Assembly (NCBI GenBank): GCA_046497075.1
Contig: JAWOGF010000029.1
Coordinates: 1 to 30,425, forward strand
Origin: Saliniplasma sp046497075
GTDB lineage: Archaea > Thermoplasmatota > Thermoplasmata > Halarchaeoplasmatales > Halarchaeoplasmataceae
Length of the DNA stretch: 30,425 bases
Direction of reading: 5' to 3'
Shown: piece by piece, positions 16,270-23,458 of the stretch
Layout of the letters: each line of letters begins with the position of its first letter
How positions within the stretch are numbered: position 1 is the stretch's first letter
Translations under genes and position numbers: made by a program
Notes under the pieces: generated by a model
The model's database searches: none
What the model was told of the DNA's origin: nothing
Seen by the model: only the letters and a program-made list of their open reading frames with translations

Positions 16270-16842
16270 ATGACAGAACCCATAGTTAAAAAGACCAACT
16301 CGGGTTTCAGTATACCAGGGAACTGGGAAGATATCTGTAGTTTTACTAAAGAATTAGAAGATATTATTGAGATACATATCAACGACGAGGATTCCATAAA
16401 AGAATTCAATGGATGGCGACCAAAAGAAGAAGAAACAGAAAAAGAAGTAGAAGAAAAAACTGCGCAGAATGCCAGTATATCACCTAAAAAGGTGGAAAAG
16501 GATTTTAACGGTACCAAAAAAGAATTTTCAGAAGCTGGTGAAAATATCAAAAAATCCGTGAACGATCTATCAAACGGGAAAAATCCCAGTGTAGGGTTGA
16601 AAGACGCTTCGAAGAATATAAGTAAAGTTATCGGAGCAAAATCTCTGGAATCAGTCCGGAAGATAGAACGGATGATATACGAAAAGATCATGCTGAAATT
16701 CAACCCATATTATTTTGATACGGAACATTTCTCAGTAAATTTGGAAGAGGGGAGAGAGGGAAAATATATACTAACGCTCAATATACCTGATGAAGACTTA
16801 AGAAAAAAGATCAGTATAGATTTCGAGAGAGATGATCGATGA
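16270..16842 (+). CDS. Unknown acidic protein coupled to PiT-type permease
   Basis: About 190 aa, soluble, no membrane helix or signal. No family recognised with confidence. The first ~45 residues look globular (Gly, Pro, Trp-containing); residues ~50-125 are a highly charged, Glu/Lys-rich, probably helical stretch; the last ~65 residues (KIERMIYEKIMLKF onward) look like a small alpha-beta domain. A TTG at 16252 is in frame, but ATG 16270 is the right distance after the TATA box and is chosen. Its stop overlaps the permease start by four bases (ATGA), so the two are co-translated. PiT transporters often pair with a PhoU-like DUF47 regulator; this gene does not clearly resemble DUF47 but may play an equivalent role (inference). 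Confidence 0.8.
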   Translation: MTEPIVKKTNSGFSIPGNWEDICSFTKELEDIIEIHINDEDSIKEFNGWRPKEEETEKEVEEKTAQNASISPKKVEKDFNGTKKEFSEAGENIKKSVNDLSNGKNPSVGLKDASKNISKVIGAKSLESVRKIERMIYEKIMLKFNPYYFDTEHFSVNLEEGREGKYILTLNIPDEDLRKKISIDFERDDR

Positions 16843-17786
16843 TAGACCTGATAATATTCTTGGCCTTGATCGGTGCGATTTTCATGGGAATATCTATAGG
16901 TGCATCTTCAGTCCCTCCTGCTTTTGGTCCAGTGACATCTTCAGGGAGCGTGGGAGTACTGAAAGCCGCCCTTTTGGCAGGTATAGCTGCCTGTTTAGGA
17001 GCTATACTCCAGGGTGGAAGTGTTACGGCAACGGTCGGTTCTGGGATGATGTTCGGAGAGATAGAGACTATCCAGGCCTTCGCAATATTGACCGTATCCT
17101 CCTTACTTGTGATCGTCAGTGTTTTGACCAAGTACCCTATGCCTACTGCTTTTACGATAGTCGGCTCAGTCGTAGGCAGCGCATTTAGTTTCGGAAATGG
17201 AATCAGATGGGGGACCCTCCAGATGATAGTAGCCTACTGGGCTCTTGTACCTATAATAGCCATACTCTGTGCATATTCCATTTCATGGTTACTCCAAAAA
17301 TACGTTTCCAAAGAAAAATCTAAAAAACCGATACAGTACCTGACGTTGATGATGGGATTGTTCGTTGCCTACAATGCTGGCGCGAACTCAGTGGGACTGG
17401 CAGTTGGTCCATTGATGGGGCTTGGACTCGAAATAATTTTACTATTGATTCTGGGTGGGATATCGATACTTGCAGGGGCATGGATCCTGTCTCCAAAGAT
17501 AATCGATGCGGTCTCTTTTGAGTATTCAAATATCGGACCTAGAAGATCGATCTCAGCCCTGGCTACAGCCGGGATACTAGCGCAGATAGGTATTTTCTTA
17601 GGTGTTCCGATCTCTTTCGGTCAAGCTATAATCGCATCCACGATAGGTAGTGGTCTCATAGTTGGTACATCGGGTGTAGGAAAGAAAAAGATCGCGTTCA
17701 CTTCTGGCGCATGGGTATCTGCAATATTTATAGCGATAGGTTTAACATATCTTTTTGGAAATTTACTCCAGTATATCGCCGGTTGA
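16839..17786 (+). CDS. PiT-family inorganic anion permease
   Basis: 315 aa, about nine to eleven membrane helices. The PiT/SLC20 family imports phosphate (some members sulfate) with cations. The two inverted halves each carry a version of the family GANDVANA signature: GASSVPPAFGPV (residues 21-32) and YNAGANSVGLAVGP near the middle. The first copy lacks the usual Asn-Asp, so ion or anion selectivity may differ; phosphate is the most likely substrate but not proven. It is shorter than many PiT proteins and lacks a large cytoplasmic loop. Start ATG overlaps the upstream stop. It converges on the aldehyde oxidoreductase gene across 119 bp that hold a weak ATCTA-N5-TAGAT inverted repeat and T-runs in the minus direction. 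Confidence 0.87.
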   Translation: MIDLIIFLALIGAIFMGISIGASSVPPAFGPVTSSGSVGVLKAALLAGIAACLGAILQGGSVTATVGSGMMFGEIETIQAFAILTVSSLLVIVSVLTKYPMPTAFTIVGSVVGSAFSFGNGIRWGTLQMIVAYWALVPIIAILCAYSISWLLQKYVSKEKSKKPIQYLTLMMGLFVAYNAGANSVGLAVGPLMGLGLEIILLLILGGISILAGAWILSPKIIDAVSFEYSNIGPRRSISALATAGILAQIGIFLGVPISFGQAIIASTIGSGLIVGTSGVGKKKIAFTSGAWVSAIFIAIGLTYLFGNLLQYIAG

Positions 17787-17905
17787 ACTATCTGTACGAT
17801 GACTCTCTAGAATCTATCTGGTAGATCGAAAAAGCGAGGATCGTTACTATCATCTAATTTTAGGACATAGAAGATATCTTATGAAAAAATAAAAGAAAAA
17901 GGTGT

Positions 17906-19783
17906 TCACTGTTTCGTAGCTCCGACTTCCTCAGCAACGTCAGTAAGGTCTAGATTTTCCAGTTTACCCTTCGTGGGAACACCTTCTAGACTCCAACCTC
18001 TAGCGGTGTAGTACCGATCTAATGCTTTCTCGAAGTTCCTCCGCTGTATCTTCGCACCTTTGTTGGGACCGTATGGAACTTCTTCTCTGTACATCCTTTC
18101 CGGTAGGACGTCGTCTTCTCTAGTGAATCCCTCTCTGACATTGTAAGCTTTAGCAACGTTATGGGCCCTTTCTCCCGCTTCTAGCAGGTCTCCGTTACTT
18201 ACGTTCCATCCTGTGATAGAGTTCACAAGACCGACCTGCTTCTTATCTAGGTATATCCCCCTAGAGAATTTACAGATACCCGTAATATCGAATATCATCA
18301 TCAGATCTTCCATCATCTTAAGTGGAAATCCTTTCGAGACGATCTCTCTTCTTTCATAATCATCGAAGTACCAGAAACTGCCGCCGTAATCTAGAGCGTA
18401 CGCGCAGGATGTTAAGTGGTCTGCACCTCTCGGTGCCACTGCTAAGGCAAGACCCATACCGAACATACCTCTAGCCTCGTATCCTGGAGGCTCCATCCCT
18501 TTGATATGGATGGCGAACTCCTCAGAACCCTTACCCAGTTTTTCGGCCGCCTCCTTTACACCGTTGAAAAGCATCTTCCCAAGCTTTCCTTCCTTCTTAC
18601 CCATCTTCTCGATGACGTTTATCATACCTTCGGCATTGCCGAAATTCAACTCAATATCTGTATCTAAGAGACCGTTTTCATAAGCCTCCATGGCCCATGC
18701 CACCGTGACACCTGCGGAGATAGTATCCAAACCGAGCTTATCGCATATCTCGTTGGCTTTCGCAACGGCTTCCACGTCATCTACACCACAGCACCCTCCC
18801 AGCGAATACTGAGTTTCATACTCTGGTCCGTCGATCGCTATATCTCCATAAGGCGTATCCTCAGCTACGAAGTATTGGCTGCAGGGTTTGGTACAGTACG
18901 GGCACGGTCTCCGACCATCTCTGTACTCCTCAGCCCATTTCCTGGGATCGATGTCTATCCTTCCAGCCTCTGGATCATCCAGTTTCTCGTAAGCTTCTTT
19001 AAAGTATCCAGCTTTCCAGTTATTAACAGGAAACGCACCTATTTCAACGTTCAAAGGATGCAGTGCCTCTCCGGAGCCGTAATCCATATCGGTCTTACCC
19101 TGTTCGACTGTCTCCTTCCTAAATTTAGATATAAGTTCATCCATCCTTTCTTTATCGTGTATCGGGTAATCCTTTGTCCCACTGACTCCTATACCTTTCA
19201 GATTCTTAGAACCCATGACTGCTCCGATCCCACCACGGGCGGCCTGTCGTTCGTTACATTCTATGATAGATATCTTGGAAAGTTCCTCACCGGCGGGACC
19301 GATAACGGCTGTTTCAACATCTCCGAATCTATCTTTTATCATATCGCCAGCTTCGTGAGTATCTTTACCCCAGATATCGCCAGCTTCCTCTACGGTAACT
19401 TCATCATCTTCGATGATCAATATAGATGGTTTTTCTGTTTTACCTTCGACAACTAGTATATCAAAACCAGCTTTCTTGAGTTCGGCGCCTATCTTTCCAC
19501 CGACCAACGACTTGCCGTAACCACCCGTCTGTGGACTTTTAAAACCGAACGTTGTCTTCGAACCGGTCGGAACGTTCGGCCCCACTAGAAGGCCGGGGGC
19601 TATTATCAGTTTGTTTTCCTCTGAAAGTGGGTCGACTTCCGGACCTACTTCATCATAAAGTACCTTTCCCGTAAACCCGGCACCACCGATGAACTTCTTT
19701 AAGAAATCTTCCGATAGTTCTTCTGTGTTTGCACTTCCCTCGTTCAGATCCACCCTCAACAATTTTCCCCAATGTCCTGACAT
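17906..19783 (-). CDS. Aldehyde ferredoxin oxidoreductase (tungstopterin)
   Basis: About 625 aa. AOR-family enzymes oxidise aldehydes to acids with ferredoxin as acceptor, using a tungsten bis-pterin and a 4Fe-4S cluster. Cluster ligands are visible as CPYCTKPC (Cys294, 297, 301) and the distant Cys504 in DITGICKFS, matching the spacing of the Pyrococcus enzyme. N-terminal GHWGKLLRVDLN, ARGGIGAVMGSKNLK and APRGADHL are typical pterin-contact blocks. A GTG at 19792 is in frame, but AGGTGA lies five bases before ATG 19783, so that is chosen. The ribosome site holds the stop of the mini-thioredoxin gene upstream, so the two are coupled. The substrate cannot be read from sequence. Confidence 0.94.
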   Translation of the reverse strand: MSGHWGKLLRVDLNEGSANTEELSEDFLKKFIGGAGFTGKVLYDEVGPEVDPLSEENKLIIAPGLLVGPNVPTGSKTTFGFKSPQTGGYGKSLVGGKIGAELKKAGFDILVVEGKTEKPSILIIEDDEVTVEEAGDIWGKDTHEAGDMIKDRFGDVETAVIGPAGEELSKISIIECNERQAARGGIGAVMGSKNLKGIGVSGTKDYPIHDKERMDELISKFRKETVEQGKTDMDYGSGEALHPLNVEIGAFPVNNWKAGYFKEAYEKLDDPEAGRIDIDPRKWAEEYRDGRRPCPYCTKPCSQYFVAEDTPYGDIAIDGPEYETQYSLGGCCGVDDVEAVAKANEICDKLGLDTISAGVTVAWAMEAYENGLLDTDIELNFGNAEGMINVIEKMGKKEGKLGKMLFNGVKEAAEKLGKGSEEFAIHIKGMEPPGYEARGMFGMGLALAVAPRGADHLTSCAYALDYGGSFWYFDDYERREIVSKGFPLKMMEDLMMIFDITGICKFSRGIYLDKKQVGLVNSITGWNVSNGDLLEAGERAHNVAKAYNVREGFTREDDVLPERMYREEVPYGPNKGAKIQRRNFEKALDRYYTARGWSLEGVPTKGKLENLDLTDVAEEVGATKQ

Positions 19784-19788
19784 GATTT

Positions 19789-20025
19789 TCACCTTTCTTC
19801 AAATATCTTTTTTATTGCTCCCTTACCAGGAACTTTACCCTCGATCTTTAGGTCCCCATCGATGGCCATAGCGGGAGTTGTCATCACTCCTTTCTCCGAC
19901 ATCTCTGCTATGTCATCTACCTTTTTTATGTCCGCGTTGATAGATAGTTCCTTAACGACCTCTTTTACATTCTTTTCCAATCTCTTACATTTCCTACAAC
20001 CAGGACCGAATATCTCTATCTCCAT
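19789..20025 (-). CDS. Small thioredoxin-like redox protein
   Basis: 78 aa, the compact thioredoxin family found in methanogens and other archaea (redox-active disulfide protein 2 / MTH895 type). The active site is GPGCRKC, Cys10 and Cys13; the cis-Pro is in TTPAMAIDG. ATG 20025 is preferred over an upstream in-frame GTG (20034), because GGAG lies at 20038-20035. Its TGA falls in the ribosome site of the aldehyde oxidoreductase, so it is first in a two-gene operon. It may reduce or mature the oxidoreductase or serve thiol signalling; that is inferred from context. Confidence 0.9.
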   Translation of the reverse strand: MEIEIFGPGCRKCKRLEKNVKEVVKELSINADIKKVDDIAEMSEKGVMTTPAMAIDGDLKIEGKVPGKGAIKKIFEER

Positions 20026-20132
20026 ATCAATCACTCCATTCTATTTCAATATTTCTTGAATTGGGATAAGGTTTTGGGACTAATAAAGGTTACGTTTTAA
20101 AAATCACTTTTCCAGAAAAATATATTAGTCAT

Positions 20133-20146
20133 ATATCAACTGATAT
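20133..20146. promoter_or_regulatory. Candidate ArsR operator, ATATCA-AC-TGATAT
   Basis: A perfect 6-2-6 inverted repeat, 24 bp before the ArsR-type gene and 7 bp after a TATA-like AAATATATTAG (20118-20128). Such AT-rich dyads are typical ArsR/SmtB operators, and the site would cover the transcription start. It lies in the 145-bp region shared with the divergent thioredoxin-oxidoreductase operon. Confidence 0.45.
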
Positions 20147-20170
20147 TCTGATAACAAATCGGTGTAGAAT

Positions 20171-20494
20171 ATGGAGATACCTGATGAAATTGAAGAGGAA
20201 TTGACGGAGCGGGGCGGCTTGGGGAATCTGATAGATAAGATAGATGAAGATTCTATCTCTGAACAGAGCCGTATCTACAACGCTCTCTCTGACGAGATAA
20301 GGCTGAAGATACTCACTCTATTGAACGAACAATCTCTCTGTGTTTGTTTGATGAAAAAGATATTGGATATCGCAGATTCAAAATTGTCATACCATCTATC
20401 GATTTTGAAAGACGTGGGTCTGATAGAGGGAGCGAGGCGCGCCAATTTTGTTATCTATGAGATCACAGATAAAGGAAGGAGATACCTGAAGTGA
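20171..20494 (+). CDS. ArsR-family transcription regulator
   Basis: 107 aa. A winged-helix repressor: SDEIRLKILTLL opens the domain, the recognition helix is DSKLSYHLSILKDVGLI, and the wing ends with ITDKGRRYL. A Cys pair in LCVCLM lies where classical ArsR proteins carry the CVC metal- or arsenite-binding site in the helix before the recognition helix, so thiol-based sensing of metal, arsenite or redox state is likely. The first ~35 residues are an acidic extension. GGTG lies six bases before ATG. It is divergent from the thioredoxin-oxidoreductase operon and probably controls it and itself (inference). Confidence 0.9.
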   Translation: MEIPDEIEEELTERGGLGNLIDKIDEDSISEQSRIYNALSDEIRLKILTLLNEQSLCVCLMKKILDIADSKLSYHLSILKDVGLIEGARRANFVIYEITDKGRRYLK

Positions 20495-20508
20495 AACGAT
20501 TGCAAAAA

Positions 20509-20519
20509 GATATATTTAT
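20509..20519 (+). promoter_or_regulatory. TATA box for the propeller protein
   Basis: GATATATTTAT centred about 31 bp before ATG 20545, 15 bp after the ArsR gene stop. It predicts a very short leader; there is no Shine-Dalgarno. Confidence 0.5.
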
Positions 20520-20544
20520 CACAGTCCTCTTTAAAATAACTTAA

Positions 20545-21825
20545 ATGATAGGCGTTAAAAATCGTAAAACAGTCGCAATCTTACTCTGTTTTCTTTTGAT
20601 CATATCGTTTTTTAGCGTGATATCCGATTTTAAAAATGTGTCCGGTTCGGGTCTAGAAGATTCACCGTGGCCCTCCTTCGGGAAGGGTATACGAAACACG
20701 GGTCAGAGTGATCAACCTACAAATCATTCTGATATGGAAGAAAGATGGAGATTTGACGTAGGTGGCGCGATAAGGTCTTCCCCTGTGATCGCTTCGGATG
20801 GGACGGTCTACGTGGGTTCGGGTGATGGTGACCTTTATGCGATCAATCCGGATGGCACGGAAAGATGGAGTTTCGATACAAGTGGAGAGTGGATCATCTC
20901 TACGCCTGCGGTCAGTGAAGATGGAACGGTCTACGTGGGGTGTGAACAGGGTGTGCTATATGCTGTCGAAAAAGACGGTAGTGAAAGTTGGACCTTCACT
21001 ACCGAGAAGAGTATCACTTCCTCCCCTACCATAGGTCCAGACGGGACAATCTATGTTGGATCTAGAGATGGTCATTTATATGCTGTAGATCCAGACGGGA
21101 CGGAAAGATGGAACTTCAATACACAGGGTGAGATACACTCTTCTCCAGCTATAGGTATGGACGGTGTTATCTATATCGGATCGAACGACGGTAGGTTGTA
21201 TGCCATCAAAGATGACGGGACGGAGAGGTGGAGTTTTCAAACAGAGGGGGAAATATATTCATCCCCAGCCGTGGATGATAGTGGGACTATATATATGGGG
21301 TCCGAAGACTCAAAGATATATGCAATAGATAGTGAAGGATCGGAAAGATGGAATTTCTCAACTGGAGGGGCGGTAAAATCATCGCCCTCTATCTCCAAAA
21401 ACAGAATAATCCTCGCAAGTTCTGAAGACAATTATCTATATGCACTCCATGATAACGGCACTTTAAAATGGAGATTCTCTACCGAGTACTGGGCGGATTC
21501 TTCACCTGCCATCGGAGAAGAAGGTACGGTACATATTGGATCTTATGACAAAAGGTTATTCGCTGTAGATGCAGAGGGGGTAGAAAGGTGGAATTTTTCC
21601 ACAGAAGGGGCTGTACGTTCATCCCCCACGATAGGTAAGAACGGAACCGTTTACATCGGATGTTTGGATGGATACCTATATGCGTTGGATGAAAGGGTGG
21701 AAGATGACGAAGGATCGACCACTTCGTTACCGATCTCATACAGATGGATAGTTTTGATAGGTGTTTTGTTAATATTGGCATCTCTAATAATATTGGTAAC
21801 CCGTAAAGAAGAATCGTATCTCTGA
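20545..21825 (+). CDS. Surface eight-bladed PQQ-like beta-propeller
   Basis: 426 aa. Signal-anchor helix at residues 9-27, then eight consecutive ~40-residue blades from about residue 66, each with the pattern (E)-x-W-x-F-x-T ... SSP-x-(I/V) ... G-T-(I/V)-Y-(I/V)-G-S ... LYA-(I/V), and a C-terminal hydrophobic helix (about 399-419) with a basic stop-transfer end. This is the PQQ-like/BamB-type propeller; eight blades suggests a closed ring. No quinoprotein catalytic residues are evident, so a binding or scaffolding role outside the cell is more likely than enzyme activity. Own promoter; no obvious partner gene. Confidence 0.9.
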   Translation: MIGVKNRKTVAILLCFLLIISFFSVISDFKNVSGSGLEDSPWPSFGKGIRNTGQSDQPTNHSDMEERWRFDVGGAIRSSPVIASDGTVYVGSGDGDLYAINPDGTERWSFDTSGEWIISTPAVSEDGTVYVGCEQGVLYAVEKDGSESWTFTTEKSITSSPTIGPDGTIYVGSRDGHLYAVDPDGTERWNFNTQGEIHSSPAIGMDGVIYIGSNDGRLYAIKDDGTERWSFQTEGEIYSSPAVDDSGTIYMGSEDSKIYAIDSEGSERWNFSTGGAVKSSPSISKNRIILASSEDNYLYALHDNGTLKWRFSTEYWADSSPAIGEEGTVHIGSYDKRLFAVDAEGVERWNFSTEGAVRSSPTIGKNGTVYIGCLDGYLYALDERVEDDEGSTTSLPISYRWIVLIGVLLILASLIILVTRKEESYL

Positions 21826-21909
21826 TGATTTACTTGGTAATCTATACGGGTAGAAAGGTATGTAAAAAATTCCTAACTTTAAAATAAAAGATATGCGTTC
21901 TCAAATGTG

Positions 21910-22617
21910 ATGTACGGTGAACATAAGGCACCTTTCGAATTTGAAAGAGGGGCATTGATTATCTCTACGGAAGAAACAGAGGAGGGGTTAAATTACCATC
22001 GGGAATATGAAGACAATATCATAGATAAGACCATATTCAGCAAGGGTAAAAATATCGTGATCAATCCTATCGAACCATTGAACACACCGAAAGTACTCAC
22101 TTCAACACTTTTGATAGAGATGGATAAACCACTGGTCTTAGAACCCAACAACAAGAAACGGATATACCTTACATATCCCCTAGAGATCGGTGTGTTCGTG
22201 AAGGATAAAAAACAACACAAGGACATAGATATATTCACGCTCGTAAAAAATAAATATACACTGTATGGAGATGTAAAAACCGGGACGATATGTAAGTACT
22301 GGAAAAGCGATTTATATACCTCAAAACCATCCCCCGATCCTCTTCACCTGGGAGTTTTAGAACTACAATTATACAACTCGGCCGACGAGTGGATAGAGGT
22401 GACCAAATCGGTTTTCAATGCCTATGGTATGGTGATGTTTTATGACCGTGAGCTTGTATACATGAGATGTCAGATGAAGATCGTAGGAGAAAACAGATTC
22501 GCTACGCAATTCTTAACTAAACCGTTGAGGGAAGATATGAAAAAATCCCTAGAAGTGTTTGAAAAAAAGCTCCATCATCTGAAAGGTGTCAGGTTCATCA
22601 TGGACGGTGGCATGTGA
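21910..22617 (+). CDS. DUF432 family protein coupled to MscS
   Basis: About 235 aa, soluble, matching the archaeal DUF432 family, whose function is not established. Visible family-like segments: INPIEPLNTPK, LTYPLEIGVFV, and KYWKSDLYT. A GTG at 21907 precedes it, but ATG 21910 lies 28 bp after the TATA-like TTTAAAATA (21878-21886), fitting leaderless translation. The stop and the MscS start share one base (TGATG), so the pair is co-translated. This suggests DUF432 helps regulate or assemble the mechanosensitive channel (inference from context). Confidence 0.85.
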   Translation: MYGEHKAPFEFERGALIISTEETEEGLNYHREYEDNIIDKTIFSKGKNIVINPIEPLNTPKVLTSTLLIEMDKPLVLEPNNKKRIYLTYPLEIGVFVKDKKQHKDIDIFTLVKNKYTLYGDVKTGTICKYWKSDLYTSKPSPDPLHLGVLELQLYNSADEWIEVTKSVFNAYGMVMFYDRELVYMRCQMKIVGENRFATQFLTKPLREDMKKSLEVFEKKLHHLKGVRFIMDGGM

Positions 22618-23432
22618 TGTGGGATAGGGTCATCTTTCAGGATATAACCGTAGCAGACGTTTTGCTTAGTTTTATAATAATGATAATAGCGGCCTTACTC
22701 GGTAAAGCATTGAGTATCAACATCAAGAAAAGATTCACGGACAAGATATCAAAAGACAGATTGAACACCATGGCGAAAACGGTATATTATATCATAATCA
22801 TCGCTGGATTTCTTACCGTTCTACCTATTTTGGATATCAACCTATCCGGTCTGATGGTGGCAGGCGGGATCATGGCTATCGTCATAGGTTTCGCCAGTCA
22901 GAGTATAGTGTCCAACCTCATATCCGGGGTCTTCTTGACCTTCGAGAAACCGTTTGGGATGGAGGATGTAGTAAAAATAGGTGGTCAAGATGGAACACTG
23001 GGTACGGTAGAAGATATCCGGATAATTTCAACTTCTATCAGGACATTTGAAGGGGTTTATGTTAGGATTCCGAACGAGAAAGTTTTTACATCCAATATCA
23101 CAAATTTTTTAGAAAATGTCGCTAGGCGGTTTGAATACAACGTTGGTATAAGGTATCAGGACGACGCTGACGAAGCTGCGGAGTTGATCATGGAAGTGAT
23201 CGAGGATCATCCACTAGCTCTTAAAAACCCACCTCCCCAGGTTTTCGTAGAAGATCTTGGAAGCAGTGCTGTTAATCTAAAGGTTAGGGTATGGGGTCCA
23301 TCTGCTGATTGGTATCAGGTCAAGATAGAACTCCTTTGGAATATAAAGAAGAGATTGGAAGAAAACGATATCAAGATACCATTCAACCAGCAGGAAGTAT
23401 GGTTCATGAACGAACTGAAAAAAGGAAAATAA
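22617..23432 (+). CDS. mscS: Small-conductance mechanosensitive channel MscS
   Basis: 271 aa. Three membrane helices (about 11-32, 52-72 and 78-108), the last being the Gly/Ala/Ser-rich pore helix (GIMAIVIGFASQSIVSNLISG). Then the MscS beta domain (KPFGMEDVVKIGGQDGTLGTVEDI; RIPNEKVF) and a C-terminal alpha-beta domain ending in WNIKKRLEENDIKIPFNQQEV. It releases solutes when membrane tension rises on hypo-osmotic shock. ATG 22617 is preferred over GTG 22614, with GGTGG six bases upstream. Translationally coupled to DUF432 and convergent with a second channel-like gene. Confidence 0.96.
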   Translation: MWDRVIFQDITVADVLLSFIIMIIAALLGKALSINIKKRFTDKISKDRLNTMAKTVYYIIIIAGFLTVLPILDINLSGLMVAGGIMAIVIGFASQSIVSNLISGVFLTFEKPFGMEDVVKIGGQDGTLGTVEDIRIISTSIRTFEGVYVRIPNEKVFTSNITNFLENVARRFEYNVGIRYQDDADEAAELIMEVIEDHPLALKNPPPQVFVEDLGSSAVNLKVRVWGPSADWYQVKIELLWNIKKRLEENDIKIPFNQQEVWFMNELKKGK

Positions 23433-23455
23433 AAGGGGTTTGAAAAGGGTTTAGA
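23428..23455 (-). terminator. C/T-rich element between convergent channel genes
   Basis: Fills the 26-bp gap between two convergent stops. Minus-strand order: CTAAACCC, TTTT, CAAACCCC, TTTTATTTT. Nearly the same as the element after the first hsp20 (12411-12439). It is probably a terminator for the minus-strand gene; T-runs face that direction. Confidence 0.45.
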
Positions 23456-23458
23456 TCT

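Noticed and set aside
17795..17840. ATCTA-N5-TAGAT inverted repeat after the permease as a terminator
   Set aside because: Five-pair arms and no adjacent T-run on the plus strand make it too weak to call.
18875..19456. Antisense frame of 193 codons over the aldehyde oxidoreductase
   Set aside because: Shadow of a clearly conserved gene; no promoter or ribosome site supports it.
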